DNA of 64,000 nt from Egaibacter danicus (GCA_016707075.1 JADJII010000003.1:62001-126000), one strand, 5' to 3'; numbered from the stretch's first letter, positions 1-9,080 are shown. Program-made: numbers and translations. The notes: generated by a model not told the origin, from the letters alone.

Positions 1-32
1 CGTTTTCCCCGGTGGCGCAGGTGTTGAGATGA
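1..32 (+). CDS. rnhB: C-terminal tail of ribonuclease HII (partial)
   Basis: Reading from base 3 gives FSPVAQVLR followed by TGA at 30-32. That ending resembles the usual C terminus of RNase HII, which often closes with a (S/F)-x-PV-x-x-x-L motif. The stop overlaps the ATG of the next gene as ATGA, so the two are probably translationally coupled. Only nine residues are visible, so the assignment rests on the ending and on my recollection that rnhB precedes a TrmH-type methyltransferase in related Burkholderiales. Confidence 0.45.
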   Translation, partial: FSPVAQVLR

Positions 33-811
33 CTGACTCCACCACGCCCCCGGTCACCCACATCACGTCGCGTGACAACCCGTTGCTCAAGGAGCTGCGC
101 AAGCTGTCAACCGATTCCACGGCTTACCGCAAGCAGGGCCGGTTCTGGGTGGAGGGCGATCATCTGTGCCGGGCTGCCCTGCTGCGTGGCTGCAAGCCAA
201 AAATAGCGGTATTTTCGGAGAGTTTTTGGCCTCTAGCCCCCGTGGAATATGCGCGAGCAGCTATCAAAAACATAGTAATTGCGGATGCGCTGTTCACGGA
301 GCTCAGTGGGCTGGAATCACCCGCCCCATTCGGCTTTGTGCTGGACATGCCGCAGGATGTGGTCTTGCAGCCTCTGGTCGCCACCGTTATTCTGGATCGC
401 GTGCAGGACGCGGGTAATGTGGGCTCCATCCTGCGCAGTGCGGGTGCATTTGGTTTTCGGCAGGTGATTGCGCTGCGCGGAACGGCTGCGCTGTGGTCGT
501 CCAAGGTGCTGCGCGCTGGCATGGGTGCGCATTTTGGCTTGTCGCTGCTGGAAGGGGGTGATCTTCAATCGCTAGACGCATTGAAGGTGCCCATCGTGGT
601 GACCAGCTCGCATCAAGGCGAGTTGATCCAGAACCTGCGCCTGCCGCAGCCCTGTGCCTGGGCCATGGGCCATGAAGGGCAGGGCGTCTGCCCGGATTTG
701 ATGGCACGCGCGGCCGTTCATGTGCGTATTGGCCAGCCGGGCGGCGAGGAGTCGCTCAATGTGGCGGCAGCGGCAGCCATTTGCCTGCATGCCAGCAGCA
801 TTCAGCGTTAG
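29..811 (+). CDS. TrmH/SpoU family RNA 2'-O-ribose methyltransferase
   Basis: This 260-residue protein is a SPOUT methyltransferase that would transfer a methyl group from SAM to the 2'-OH of a ribose in rRNA or tRNA. An N-terminal substrate-binding region (about 1-110) is followed by the SpoU domain. Motif 1 is seen as DRVQDAGNVG (residues 123-132), motif 2 as MGHEGQGV and motif 3 as SLNVAAAAA near the C terminus. Residues 67-83 (WPLAPVEYARAAIKNIV) are not family sequence: they are the in-frame translation of the 49-bp dispersed element at 227-275, sitting in the linker between the two domains. The start overlaps the upstream stop. The target nucleotide cannot be read from the sequence. Confidence 0.88.
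   Translation: MTDSTTPPVTHITSRDNPLLKELRKLSTDSTAYRKQGRFWVEGDHLCRAALLRGCKPKIAVFSESFWPLAPVEYARAAIKNIVIADALFTELSGLESPAPFGFVLDMPQDVVLQPLVATVILDRVQDAGNVGSILRSAGAFGFRQVIALRGTAALWSSKVLRAGMGAHFGLSLLEGGDLQSLDALKVPIVVTSSHQGELIQNLRLPQPCAWAMGHEGQGVCPDLMARAAVHVRIGQPGGEESLNVAAAAAICLHASSIQR
227..275 (+). repeat. 49-bp dispersed element, copy A (inside trmH-like gene)
   Basis: Copy A aligns without gaps to nine other copies in the window. It has the conserved blocks GAATATGCGCGAGCAGCTAT and a terminal ATAG, preceded by a T-run. It is read in phase 1 (codons begin at column 1) and encodes WPLAPVEYARAAIKNI. Confidence 0.9.
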
Positions 812-892
812 TACGACCGCTGTAACAACTTGATGACAGCCAGGTATTTCACTTCAGCGAGATCCCAACCCAAACATTGAGAGGAGCAAAGT

Positions 893-1546
893 ATGGTGGA
901 TAAGACGCAATTGAAGCCAGAGTTTTTCGTCAAAGATGAGAAAGACTTGAGATCTTTGTTTCCAGCAACGCATCCCATTGCTGTTGAGAAATGCCAGAAC
1001 CACCTCGACAAACATGCCATGAACTTCGTGGCTCGATCACCGTTTCTGTGCATAGGAACGCAATCGCTGGACGGATCGGCTGATGTCAGCCCGCGCGGTG
1101 ATCCGTGTGGTTTTGTGAAAATCCTGGATGACAAAACACTGTTGATCCCGGACCGGCCCGGAAACAATCGCCTGGACACGCACACCAATATTTTGGCCAA
1201 CCCGGCAGTTGGCTTGCTGTTTATGGTGCCCGGATTTGATGACACCATGCGTGTGAACGGGAAAGCAAAAATCACCCGCGACCCAGATTTGCTCGCATTG
1301 ATGGTGGTGAATGACCGCATGCCCACGGTCGCCATTGTTGTGACCGTCGAGGAAGTGTTCATTCACTGTGCAAAAGCGTTTCGACGCTCGAAGCTGTGGG
1401 ATCCAAGTCAGCGTCAAAATCGCAGTGACATGCCATCGCTACTCAAAATCATAATGGATCAAACCACGGGAGCACCCAATGATCCCGAGGAGATGAAGAA
1501 GATCGACGCGGGTCTCGAGGACGAATATCAAAAGACGATGTATTAG
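893..1546 (+). CDS. Pyridoxamine 5'-phosphate oxidase-family FMN flavoprotein
   Basis: The 217-residue protein has the split-barrel FMN fold of the PPOX family, subgroup resembling MSMEG_1061-type flavoproteins. Diagnostic stretches are FLCIGTQSLDGSADVSPRGD (about residues 50-70), IPDRPGNNRLDTHTNIL and VGLLFMVPG. The last two carry the FMN phosphate-binding arginines and the barrel strand seen in this subgroup. A strong ribosome binding site (GAGAGGAG) lies 8-15 bases before the ATG. The gene stands alone between the methyltransferase and carA. The physiological substrate is unknown; the family includes flavin or haem-degradation-type reductases, so no specific reaction is assigned. Confidence 0.82.
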   Translation: MVDKTQLKPEFFVKDEKDLRSLFPATHPIAVEKCQNHLDKHAMNFVARSPFLCIGTQSLDGSADVSPRGDPCGFVKILDDKTLLIPDRPGNNRLDTHTNILANPAVGLLFMVPGFDDTMRVNGKAKITRDPDLLALMVVNDRMPTVAIVVTVEEVFIHCAKAFRRSKLWDPSQRQNRSDMPSLLKIIMDQTTGAPNDPEEMKKIDAGLEDEYQKTMY

Positions 1547-1619
1547 CTTATGTTGATATGTGACGGAGCCAGCACAGTACCTGGCAACAAAAGGTAGCGG
1601 ACGGGGTCAACCCCTCAGC

Positions 1620-1625
1620 TATAAT
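1620..1625 (+). promoter_or_regulatory. Candidate -10 hexamer for carA
   Basis: A perfect TATAAT lies 124 bases upstream of the GTG start of carA in the 200-base gap after the PPOX gene. No convincing -35 hexamer sits 16-18 bases upstream (GCGGAC at 17 bases), so a regulated or weak promoter is possible. The rest of the gap shows no hairpin or attenuator that I could recognise. Confidence 0.35.
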
Positions 1626-1748
1626 GAGAGGCTTCACCGCATCCCGTACGCCTAGAGCATTCTCAAGCACCACCCCCTCAAGCAGCATGCCAAGAATTTG
1701 TTCTTGAGCGAGTCTGGGCGTACCCGAAATTACTATCCGGAGAACCCA

Positions 1749-2936
1749 GTGCTTTTGTCTCTCAAGGCTGCCAACCCTCCCGCCATACTGGCGCTAGCAG
1801 ACGGCACCATCTATATCGGTCATTCCGTCGGAGCCACCGGCTCCACCGTCGGCGAGGTGGTGTTCAACACCGCCATGACCGGTTATCAGGAAATACTGAC
1901 CGATCCCAGCTATTGCCAGCAGATCGTCACGCTGACTTATCCCCACATCGGCAACTACGGCGTCAACCCGGAAGACGTCGAGTCGGAGAAGGTTCACGCC
2001 GCCGGCCTGATCATCAAGGACCTGCCGCTGGTGGCGTCCAACTTTCGCCAGTCGATGACGCTGCAGGCCTATTTGGTTCGTGAAGGCACTGTTGCCATTG
2101 CCAACATTGACACGCGCCAGCTCACGCGCCAGTTGCGCACGCAAGGCGCTCAAAACGGCTGCATCGTCGGTTTGGCTGCCGGTGAAACGATTACCCAGGC
2201 GGTGATCGACAAGGCCATTGCCGCTGCCAAGGCCGCGCCCAACATGTCGGGCCTGGATTTGGCCAAAGTGGTCACGGTCAAGGCGTCATACCCGTGGACA
2301 GAAACTGAATGGGCCTTGTCCAACCCCGTACTGGGTGGCAAGCCTGGTTATGGCATGCAGGAAGCTCCCCGGTTCCATGTGGTGGCCTACGACTTTGGTG
2401 TCAAAAAGAATATTTTGCGCATGCTGTCTTCAAGGGGCTGCCGCGTGACGGTGGTGCCTGCCCAAACGTCGGCGGCAGACGTGCTCAAGCTCAAGCCGAA
2501 CGGAATCTTCCTGTCCAACGGCCCGGGTGATCCTGAGCCCTGTGACTACGCGATTTCCGCTACCCGCGAGTTGATTGAAACCGGTATCCCCACCTTCGGC
2601 ATTTGCCTGGGCCACCAGATCATGGCGCTGGCCAGCGGTGCGAAAACCTTCAAGATGAAATTTGGACACCATGGTGCCAACCACCCGGTCAAGGATCTGG
2701 ACACCGGGCGCGTCAGCATCACCAGCCAGAACCACGGCTTCGCCGTGGATGAGAAATCATTGCCATCCAACCTGCGGGCCACTCACATCAGCCTGTTTGA
2801 CAACACCTTGCAGGGTTTGGCACGCACCGATAAGCCAGCCTTCTGCTTTCAAGGCCATCCGGAAGCGTCTCCCGGCCCGCATGACATCGCCTACCTGTTT
2901 GACCGGTTCATTGGGCTCATGGAGAAGGCTGCATGA
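1749..2936 (+). CDS. carA: Carbamoyl-phosphate synthase small (glutaminase) subunit
   Basis: CarA hydrolyses glutamine and channels ammonia to CarB to make carbamoyl phosphate for pyrimidine and arginine synthesis. An N-terminal CarA domain (ILALADGTIYIG onward) precedes a class I glutamine amidotransferase domain. The nucleophile cysteine is in GICLGHQ and the His-Glu pair in GHPEASPGP. A longer frame is open from 1698, but the first 17 codons are not family-like. A GTG at 1749 gives VLLSLKAANPPAILALADG, has GGAG at 1739-1742 six bases upstream and yields 395 residues, the normal length. It overlaps the next gene by ATGA. Confidence 0.96.
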   Translation: MLLSLKAANPPAILALADGTIYIGHSVGATGSTVGEVVFNTAMTGYQEILTDPSYCQQIVTLTYPHIGNYGVNPEDVESEKVHAAGLIIKDLPLVASNFRQSMTLQAYLVREGTVAIANIDTRQLTRQLRTQGAQNGCIVGLAAGETITQAVIDKAIAAAKAAPNMSGLDLAKVVTVKASYPWTETEWALSNPVLGGKPGYGMQEAPRFHVVAYDFGVKKNILRMLSSRGCRVTVVPAQTSAADVLKLKPNGIFLSNGPGDPEPCDYAISATRELIETGIPTFGICLGHQIMALASGAKTFKMKFGHHGANHPVKDLDTGRVSITSQNHGFAVDEKSLPSNLRATHISLFDNTLQGLARTDKPAFCFQGHPEASPGPHDIAYLFDRFIGLMEKAA

Positions 2937-3601
2937 GTTTTTACGGTGTGACGGACCTGTGGACGTATGTGATTGGCGCTGTGGGCATTATTCTGTTGCC
3001 CGGCCCGAACTCGCTGTTCGTGCTGTCGGTCGCTACCGTGCGCGGCGTCAAAGCCGGTTACCAAGGTGCGTTGGGTGTGTTTGTCGGCGACACTATTCTG
3101 TTGTTGCTGACGGCGCTGGGTGCTGCCGGATTGTTGCGTACCTATCCCGCCCTGTTCATGATGGTGAAATACGCGGGCGCAGCCTATCTGACATGGGTGG
3201 GCCTGAACCTGATTCGTGCAGCCCTCCAGAAATGGCGTAGCCATACCGCCGCAGACATGGCGATGGAGGCCGATGTGACGCAGGCGACTGCCCATTTGCA
3301 GCAGCCCTTCAAGCGTGCCGTGGTGATCAGCCTGCTGAACCCGAAGGCGATTCTGTTTTTGCTGTCGTTCTTCATCCAGTTCATCGATCCAGCTTATGAG
3401 ACCCCTGCCGTGCCCTTTTTGATACTGAGCGCCATCATCATGGTCTTTAGTGCGCTGTATTTGTCCGCCCTGATTTTTGCGGGCGCCCGACTGGCCCAGG
3501 GGTTCAGCCGCCGCAAGCGATTGTCGGCAGGCCTCTCCAGTGCCGTGGGTGGCCTGTTTGTATGGTTCGGGGCCAAACTGGCCACCGCGAGCCTGAATTG
3601 A
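2933..3601 (+). CDS. LysE/RhtB family amino-acid exporter
   Basis: A 222-residue inner-membrane protein with about six hydrophobic segments and the LysE-family N-terminal signature GIILLPGPNSLFVLSVA (about residues 19-35). These carriers export amino acids or derivatives using the proton gradient. It starts inside the carA stop (ATGA) and is followed 39 bases later by carB, so it is embedded in the carAB operon. That position suggests relief of excess amino acids tied to carbamoyl phosphate use, such as arginine or glutamine, but the substrate cannot be read from sequence. Confidence 0.88.
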   Translation: MSFYGVTDLWTYVIGAVGIILLPGPNSLFVLSVATVRGVKAGYQGALGVFVGDTILLLLTALGAAGLLRTYPALFMMVKYAGAAYLTWVGLNLIRAALQKWRSHTAADMAMEADVTQATAHLQQPFKRAVVISLLNPKAILFLLSFFIQFIDPAYETPAVPFLILSAIIMVFSALYLSALIFAGARLAQGFSRRKRLSAGLSSAVGGLFVWFGAKLATASLN

Positions 3602-3640
3602 TTGAAAAAGTAAAGAGCCCTGAAAGCTGCGAGTTCCACA

Positions 3641-6600
3641 ATGCCAAAACGTACCGACATTAAAAGCATCCTCATCATCGGCGCCGGTCCCATCATCATC
3701 GGTCAGGCCTGCGAGTTTGACTATTCTGGCGTGCAGGCCTGCAAGGCATTGCGTGAAGAAGGCTACAAAGTCATCCTGATCAACAGCAACCCTGCGACGA
3801 TCATGACTGACCCCGCGACGGCGGACGTCACCTACATCGAACCCATCACCTGGCAGACGGTCGAGAAAATCATCGCCAAAGAGCGCCCGGACGCCATCTT
3901 GCCGACCATAGGCGGCCAGACGGCGCTGAACTGTGCGCTCGATTTGTGGCACAACGGTGTACTGGAAAAATACAAGGTGGAGCTGATTGGCGCAACGCCC
4001 GAAGCGATCGACAAGGCTGAAGACCGCTTGAAGTTCAAGGATGCCATGACCAGGATCGGTTTGGGCTCGGCGCGCTCGGGCATTGCCCACAGCATGGAAG
4101 AAGCCTGGACGGTGCAAAAAACGCTGGGCTTCCCCACCGTCATCCGCCCCAGCTTCACGCTCGGTGGCACTGGCGGCGGCATTGCCTACAACTCCGAAGA
4201 GTTCGAGACCATCTGCAAGCGCGGCCTGGAAGCTTCGCCTACCAATGAGCTGCTGATCGAGGAGTCGCTCCTGGGCTGGAAAGAGTTCGAAATGGAAGTG
4301 GTGCGCGACAAGGCGGACAACTGCATCATCGTGTGCTCGATTGAAAATCTGGATCCCATGGGTGTGCATACCGGCGACTCCATTACGGTGGCCCCGGCGC
4401 AAACGCTGACCGACAAGGAGTACCAGATTTTGCGAAACGCCTCGCTGGCTGTGCTGCGCGAAATCGGTGTGGATACCGGTGGTTCCAACGTGCAGTTCTC
4501 CATCAACCCCAAAGACGGGCGTATGGTGGTGATTGAAATGAATCCGCGTGTGTCGCGGTCTTCGGCGCTGGCCTCCAAAGCCACGGGTTTCCCGATTGCC
4601 AAGGTCGCAGCCAAGCTGGCTGTGGGCTACACGCTGGACGAATTGCGCAACGACATCACCGGTGGCGCGACGCCTGCATCGTTCGAGCCGAGCATCGACT
4701 ACGTGGTGACCAAGATTCCACGTTTTGCGTTCGAAAAATTCCCCGCCGCTGATAGCCGCCTGACCACCCAGATGAAGTCGGTGGGCGAGGTCATGGCGAT
4801 GGGTCGTACCTTCCAGGAGTCATTCCAGAAGGCGTTACGCGGCCTCGAAGTGGGCGTGGATGGCATGAACGAGAAAACCCAGGACCGTGAAGTGCTGGAA
4901 AAAGAGCTGGGCGAGCCCGGCCCCGAGCGCATCTGGTATGTGGGTGATGCATTCGCTCAAGGCATGAGCGTTGACGAGGTGTTTGCGCTGACCAAAATCG
5001 ATCCATGGTTTTTGGTGCAGATCGAGCAGATCGTCAAAATCGAGCTGGATATTGAACGCCTGCCTGTACCCGACAGTGGCACCGCGCTGGATCGCATCGA
5101 CGCGCCCACACTGCGCGCCCTGAAGCAAAAAGGTTTCTCTGACCGTCGCCTGGCACGGCAGTTCAAGACCACGGATACCGCTGTTCGCAACAAGCGTCGC
5201 GCGCTGGGTGTACGTCCGGTTTACAAACGCGTGGATACCTGCGCGGCCGAGTTTTCCACCAATACGGCCTACATGTATTCGACTTATGAAGCCGATGGCT
5301 CCGAGTGCGAAGCAGCCCCCACCAACAACAAGAAAATCATGGTTCTCGGTGGCGGCCCCAACCGCATCGGCCAAGGCATCGAGTTTGACTACTGCTGCGT
5401 GCACGCGGCACTGGCCATGCGCGAAGATGGCTACGAGACCATCATGGTCAACTGCAATCCCGAAACCGTGTCCACCGACTACGACACGTCCGACCGTTTG
5501 TACTTCGAACCACTGACGCTGGAAGACGTGCTGGAAATCGTCGACAAGGAAAAGCCGTTGGGCGTGATCGTTCAGTACGGTGGTCAGACGCCCTTGAAGC
5601 TGGCACTGGACCTGGAAGCCAACGGCGTGCCCATTATCGGCACCAGTCCCGACATGATCGACGCGGCCGAAGACCGTGAACGCTTTCAGAAGCTGCTGCA
5701 TGTACTGAAGCTGCGCCAGCCGCCCAACGCCACGGCCCGCACCGAGCCCGAAGCGCTGGAAAAAGCCGCAGCGCTGGGCTATCCCCTGGTGGTGCGCCCC
5801 AGCTACGTGCTGGGTGGCCGCGCGATGGAAATCGTCCACGAGCAGCGCGACCTGGAGCGCTACATGCGCGAAGCAGTCAAGGTCAGCCATGACTCCCCGG
5901 TTTTGCTGGATCGCTTCCTGAATGACGCCATCGAGTGCGACGTGGATTGCCTGCGCGACCCCGAAGGCAAGACCTTCATCGGTGGCGTGATGGAGCACAT
6001 CGAGCAGGCCGGTGTTCACAGCGGCGACTCAGCCTGTTCATTGCCACCGTATTCGCTGAGCGCATCGACAGTAGCCGAGATCAAGCGCCAGACCGCCGCC
6101 ATGGCGGAATCGTTGAGCGTTGTCGGGTTGATGAATGTTCAGTTTGCCATTCAAAACATAGATGGCAAGGACGTCATCTATGTGCTGGAGGTGAACCCCC
6201 GCGCGTCCCGCACGGTGCCGTTTGTCAGCAAGGCCACCGGCATCCAGCTGGCCAAAGTGGCTGCACGTTGCATGGTGGGTCAGTCGCTGGCTTCACAAGG
6301 CATCACGAAAGAGGTGACACCGCCTTATTTCAGCGTCAAGGAAGCGGTGTTCCCTTTCGTCAAGTTCCCGGGCGTGGATACCATCCTGGGCCCCGAGATG
6401 AAATCCACCGGCGAGGTGATGGGGGTTGGCAAGACCTTCGGCGAGGCTTTTGTGAAGTCCCAGTTGGGGGCAGGAACCAAGCTGCCCACGTCCGGAAAAG
6501 TCTTCCTTACTGTAAAAAACAACGACAAACCACGCGCCGTGGGCATAGCCCGCGCGCTGGCGGTGCTGAAGTTCGACGTGGTGGCGACCAAAGGCACTGC

Positions 6601-6895
6601 GGCTGCCATTCAGGCCGCGGGCGTTGCCTGTACTGTGGTCAATAAGGTCACCGAAGGACGCCCGCACATCGTGGACATGATCAAGAACAACGAGATTGCG
6701 CTGGTCATCAACACGGTTGAGGAGCGTCGCAACGCCATTGCCGATTCGCGGCAGATCCGCACCTCGGCATTGCTGGCCCGCGTGACAACCTTCACCACCA
6801 TCGCCGGTGCTGAAGCCGCTGTTGAAGGCATGAAATACATGGACAACCTGGACGTTTATTCGATCCAGGAGTTGCATCAGCAACTCTTGGCATAA
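3641..6895 (+). CDS. carB: Carbamoyl-phosphate synthase large subunit
   Basis: CarB (1084 residues, normal length) makes carbamoyl phosphate from bicarbonate, ATP and ammonia delivered by CarA. Two homologous ATP-grasp halves are visible. Each begins with a nucleotide-fold motif (IIGAGPIIIGQACEFDYSG near residue 12; LGGGPNRIGQGIEFDYC near residue 569) and contains the metal-binding EMNPRVSRSSAL or EVNPRASRTVPF. The C-terminal MGS-like allosteric domain begins around GKVFLTVKNNDKPRAVGIA (about residue 950). It is preceded by carA-lysE and followed by a strong hairpin. Confidence 0.97.
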   Translation: MPKRTDIKSILIIGAGPIIIGQACEFDYSGVQACKALREEGYKVILINSNPATIMTDPATADVTYIEPITWQTVEKIIAKERPDAILPTIGGQTALNCALDLWHNGVLEKYKVELIGATPEAIDKAEDRLKFKDAMTRIGLGSARSGIAHSMEEAWTVQKTLGFPTVIRPSFTLGGTGGGIAYNSEEFETICKRGLEASPTNELLIEESLLGWKEFEMEVVRDKADNCIIVCSIENLDPMGVHTGDSITVAPAQTLTDKEYQILRNASLAVLREIGVDTGGSNVQFSINPKDGRMVVIEMNPRVSRSSALASKATGFPIAKVAAKLAVGYTLDELRNDITGGATPASFEPSIDYVVTKIPRFAFEKFPAADSRLTTQMKSVGEVMAMGRTFQESFQKALRGLEVGVDGMNEKTQDREVLEKELGEPGPERIWYVGDAFAQGMSVDEVFALTKIDPWFLVQIEQIVKIELDIERLPVPDSGTALDRIDAPTLRALKQKGFSDRRLARQFKTTDTAVRNKRRALGVRPVYKRVDTCAAEFSTNTAYMYSTYEADGSECEAAPTNNKKIMVLGGGPNRIGQGIEFDYCCVHAALAMREDGYETIMVNCNPETVSTDYDTSDRLYFEPLTLEDVLEIVDKEKPLGVIVQYGGQTPLKLALDLEANGVPIIGTSPDMIDAAEDRERFQKLLHVLKLRQPPNATARTEPEALEKAAALGYPLVVRPSYVLGGRAMEIVHEQRDLERYMREAVKVSHDSPVLLDRFLNDAIECDVDCLRDPEGKTFIGGVMEHIEQAGVHSGDSACSLPPYSLSASTVAEIKRQTAAMAESLSVVGLMNVQFAIQNIDGKDVIYVLEVNPRASRTVPFVSKATGIQLAKVAARCMVGQSLASQGITKEVTPPYFSVKEAVFPFVKFPGVDTILGPEMKSTGEVMGVGKTFGEAFVKSQLGAGTKLPTSGKVFLTVKNNDKPRAVGIARALAVLKFDVVATKGTAAAIQAAGVACTVVNKVTEGRPHIVDMIKNNEIALVINTVEERRNAIADSRQIRTSALLARVTTFTTIAGAEAAVEGMKYMDNLDVYSIQELHQQLLA

Positions 6896-6910
6896 TTTCA
6901 GTTATTCACT

Positions 6911-6956
6911 AGGGACAGATCTGCGCGCCAGCGCGGTTCTGTCCCTGCTACTTTTT
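6911..6956 (+). terminator. Hairpin between carB and greA
   Basis: A perfect 9-bp inverted repeat AGGGACAGA (6911-6919) / TCTGTCCCT (6938-6946) encloses a second G+C-rich stem. A T-run follows at 6952-6956, five bases after the stem. It would end the carAB transcript, although greA starts only 14 bases later, so it may also act as a partial terminator or leader structure. Confidence 0.6.
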
Positions 6957-6970
6957 GACGATTGAAAGCC

Positions 6971-7447
6971 ATGGCAACCATTCCCATCACCAAACGCGGC
7001 GCTGAAAAACTCAAGGCCGAGCTGCACAAACTCAAGACGGTGGACCGTCCCTGGGTTATCGGTGCGATCGCCGAGGCACGTGCGCAGGGCGATTTGAGTG
7101 AGAACGCGGAATACGAAGCTGCCAAAGACCGTCAGGGTTTCATCGAGGGTCGCATACAGGAGGTTGAGGGCAAGCTGTCTGCAGCGCAGATCATTGATCC
7201 AGCCAGTGTGGACGCTGGCGGAAAAGTCGTTTTTGGGACCACGGTGGAACTGGAAGACGAGTCCACTGGCGATGTGGTCAAGTACCAGATCGTGGGTGAA
7301 GATGAGGCGGATTTGAAGCTGGGGCTCATCAACATCGGCTCTCCGATTGCGCGTGCGCTGATCGGCAAGGAAGTGGGTGACACGGCTGAAGTGCAGGCGC
7401 CGGGCGGCGTCAAGCATTTCGAAGTCATCGCGGTTCACTACGTTTGA
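6971..7447 (+). CDS. greA: Transcription elongation factor GreA
   Basis: GreA binds the secondary channel of RNA polymerase and stimulates cleavage of backtracked RNA. An upstream TTG at 6962 is open, but the ATG at 6971 gives MATIPITKRGAEKL and the standard 158 residues. The N-terminal coiled coil carries the catalytic acidic tip in DLSENAEYEAAKD (about residues 41-53). The C-terminal FKBP-like domain contains SPIARALIGKEVGD. It is followed one base after its stop by a membrane protein gene. Confidence 0.96.
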   Translation: MATIPITKRGAEKLKAELHKLKTVDRPWVIGAIAEARAQGDLSENAEYEAAKDRQGFIEGRIQEVEGKLSAAQIIDPASVDAGGKVVFGTTVELEDESTGDVVKYQIVGEDEADLKLGLINIGSPIARALIGKEVGDTAEVQAPGGVKHFEVIAVHYV

Positions 7448-7448
7448 G

Positions 7449-7880
7449 ATGGGGATGGGCCAGCGCCTGTCGGTGTTTGCCGCCTGCCTGTGGTGGGGTT
7501 CACTGACCACCATCGGCTTTCTGGTCGTCCCCTTGCTGTTTGCGAATCTGCCAACCCCCGCCTTGGCCGGCAACATGGCTGCCAAGCTGTTTTCAGCTCA
7601 AACTTGGGTGGGGGGTGCCTGTGGTCTGGTTTTGCTGCTAAATTGCAAGGAAAAACAGCCTCCAGCGCTCGTCAATAGTGCGTCAGCAGCTATTATTTTT
7701 ATAGTGTTCGGGTTGCTGATGGTGATGTTGCTGGAGTTTGCCGTGGCGCCCCGGATTGTGGCCAGGGAGAACCTGAGGGTTTGGCATACCGTCGGCACCG
7801 CGATGTATCTGCTGCAATGGTTGTGCGCGAGTATGGTTTTGTGGAGAGTGACCAAGCCAACCGGAGACACTCCGGTTTAA
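7449..7880 (+). CDS. DUF4149 integral membrane protein
   Basis: A 144-residue protein with four hydrophobic helices resembling the DUF4149 family (LWWGSLTTIGFLVVPLLFANL near the start; RVWHTVGTAMYLLQWL near the end). The ATG lies two bases after the greA stop, so the pair is probably co-transcribed. Residues 70-86 (QPPALVNSASAAIIFIV) are the in-frame translation of a 49-bp dispersed element and fall in the loop and start of helix three. The family has no established function. An alternative start at 7455 would shorten it by two residues. Confidence 0.8.
   Translation: MGMGQRLSVFAACLWWGSLTTIGFLVVPLLFANLPTPALAGNMAAKLFSAQTWVGGACGLVLLLNCKEKQPPALVNSASAAIIFIVFGLLMVMLLEFAVAPRIVARENLRVWHTVGTAMYLLQWLCASMVLWRVTKPTGDTPV
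7656..7704 (+). repeat. 49-bp dispersed element, copy B (inside DUF4149 gene)
   Basis: It matches the consensus at CAGCCTCCAG, the CTCG block, GCAGCTAT and the terminal ATAG, with an A-run directly upstream. It is read in phase 1, as in copies A, E, F and J, giving QPPALVNSASAAIIFI. Confidence 0.85.
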
Positions 7881-7902
7881 AGGCAGTCAGGCTTGATGGA
7901 TG

Positions 7903-8376
7903 TCAGGTCTGGCTGCGTTTCTTGACACTGGTCTGCTTGGGTTTTGAACGCTTGACCTGCCCGCCCGCCGTGAGGCGCTGGTTGCCCAGCACGCGCAGGG
8001 TTTTGACTTCCGGGCGCTGACCGCCGCGTTTGCTGTATTTCAGCACCTTGAAATCACGCGGGCCGGGCATGCGGTCTTCGTCTTCCACCTTCACTTTGGC
8101 GGGCATGGGGCGCCAGAGCACCAGCAGTTTGCCAATATGCTGAATGGGAGCGGCGTTGAGTTCATCGGCCAATGTCTGGAACATGGCCTCGCGCGCGGTG
8201 CGATCGTCCGAGAAGACGCGCACTTTGATCAAACCATGGGCGTTGAGTGCCAGATCGATCTCTTTTTTGACGGCATCGGTGAGCCCGTCACCGCCGACCA
8301 TCACGACGGGGTCAAGATGATGGGCATCGGCTCGGTGTTCTTTACGCTGGGCAGGAGTCAGTTGAATTGAAGGCAT
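7903..8376 (-). CDS. yhbY: YhbY/CRM-domain RNA-binding protein
   Basis: A 157-residue protein with an N-terminal CRS1/YhbY (CRM) domain over about residues 1-95. It opens with LTPAQRKEHRADAHHLDP and contains GLIKVRVF. In E. coli YhbY associates with pre-50S ribosomal particles. The tail after residue 100 is basic (KPKQTSVKKRSQT) and longer than in E. coli. The ATG at 8376 was preferred to one nine codons upstream because it gives the family start MPSIQLTPAQR. It is divergent from rlmE across about 30 bases, the same arrangement as in E. coli. Confidence 0.9.
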   Translation of the reverse strand: MPSIQLTPAQRKEHRADAHHLDPVVMVGGDGLTDAVKKEIDLALNAHGLIKVRVFSDDRTAREAMFQTLADELNAAPIQHIGKLLVLWRPMPAKVKVEDEDRMPGPRDFKVLKYSKRGGQRPEVKTLRVLGNQRLTAGGQVKRSKPKQTSVKKRSQT

Positions 8377-8405
8377 GCCGGTATTATCGGTTACGAGTAA
8401 CAAAT

Positions 8406-9080
8406 ATGAGCGTTAAAACCAAAAGCAGCAAGGTCAACCGGGCCTGGATCAATGACCATGTCAATGATCCCTATGTGAAACTGGCCAAGCGCGAGGGGTA
8501 CCGGGCGCGCGCGGCGTTCAAGCTCAAGGAAATTGACGAAGCCCTGGGGCTGATCAAACCCGGGGATCTGGTGGTGGACCTGGGTTCCACACCCGGTGCC
8601 TGGAGCCAGTATGTGCGTCGCAAACTGTCGCCCAAAACCGCGACCGGGGGGGGCGCGGCAGCCGGTGAACTGAACGGAACCATTATCGCGCTGGATATTT
8701 TGCCCATGGAGCCGGTGGAGGGGGTTATTTTCCTGCAGGGTGACTTTCGGGAACCGGAAGTCCTGGAGCGTCTGACCCGCGAGATGGATGGTCGGCTGGC
8801 GGATATCGTTGTGTCCGACATGGCACCGAATTTGTCGGGAATTGACTCGGCCGATACCGCGCGCATTGCCCATCTGATTGAACTGGCCATCGAGTTCAGC
8901 CAGGCACACATGAAGCCGCGTGGTGCGCTGGTCGCCAAAGTGTTCCATGGCAGTGGTTACAACGAGCTGGTCAAGCTTTTCAAGGCCACGTTTCAGGTGG
9001 TCAAACCGATCAAGCCCAAAGCTTCGCGCGACAAGTCGTCGGAGACCTTTCTGGTGGGTATGGGGCTGAAAGATCGTTGA
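8406..9080 (+). CDS. rlmE: 23S rRNA (uridine-2'-O) methyltransferase RlmE (FtsJ)
   Basis: RlmE methylates the 2'-O of U2552 in the A loop of 23S rRNA. The 224-residue protein has the SAM-binding motif DLGSTPGAWSQ and the catalytic K-D-K-E residues. Lys is in RARAAFKLKEID, Asp in VVSDMAPNLSG, Lys in GALVAKVFHG and Glu in KSSETFLVG. The ATG at 8406 gives MSVKTKSSKVNRAWIN; a longer frame from 8367 overlaps the divergent yhbY. It sits upstream of ftsH, as in many proteobacteria. Confidence 0.95.
   Translation: MSVKTKSSKVNRAWINDHVNDPYVKLAKREGYRARAAFKLKEIDEALGLIKPGDLVVDLGSTPGAWSQYVRRKLSPKTATGGGAAAGELNGTIIALDILPMEPVEGVIFLQGDFREPEVLERLTREMDGRLADIVVSDMAPNLSGIDSADTARIAHLIELAIEFSQAHMKPRGALVAKVFHGSGYNELVKLFKATFQVVKPIKPKASRDKSSETFLVGMGLKDR

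Noticed and set aside
2891..4402. 503-codon open frame on the minus strand across lysE and carB
   Set aside because: It spans two well-supported genes on the other strand and has shadow-frame composition.
4835..6019. 394-codon open frame antisense to carB
   Set aside because: It lies wholly inside conserved carB sequence with no family resemblance.
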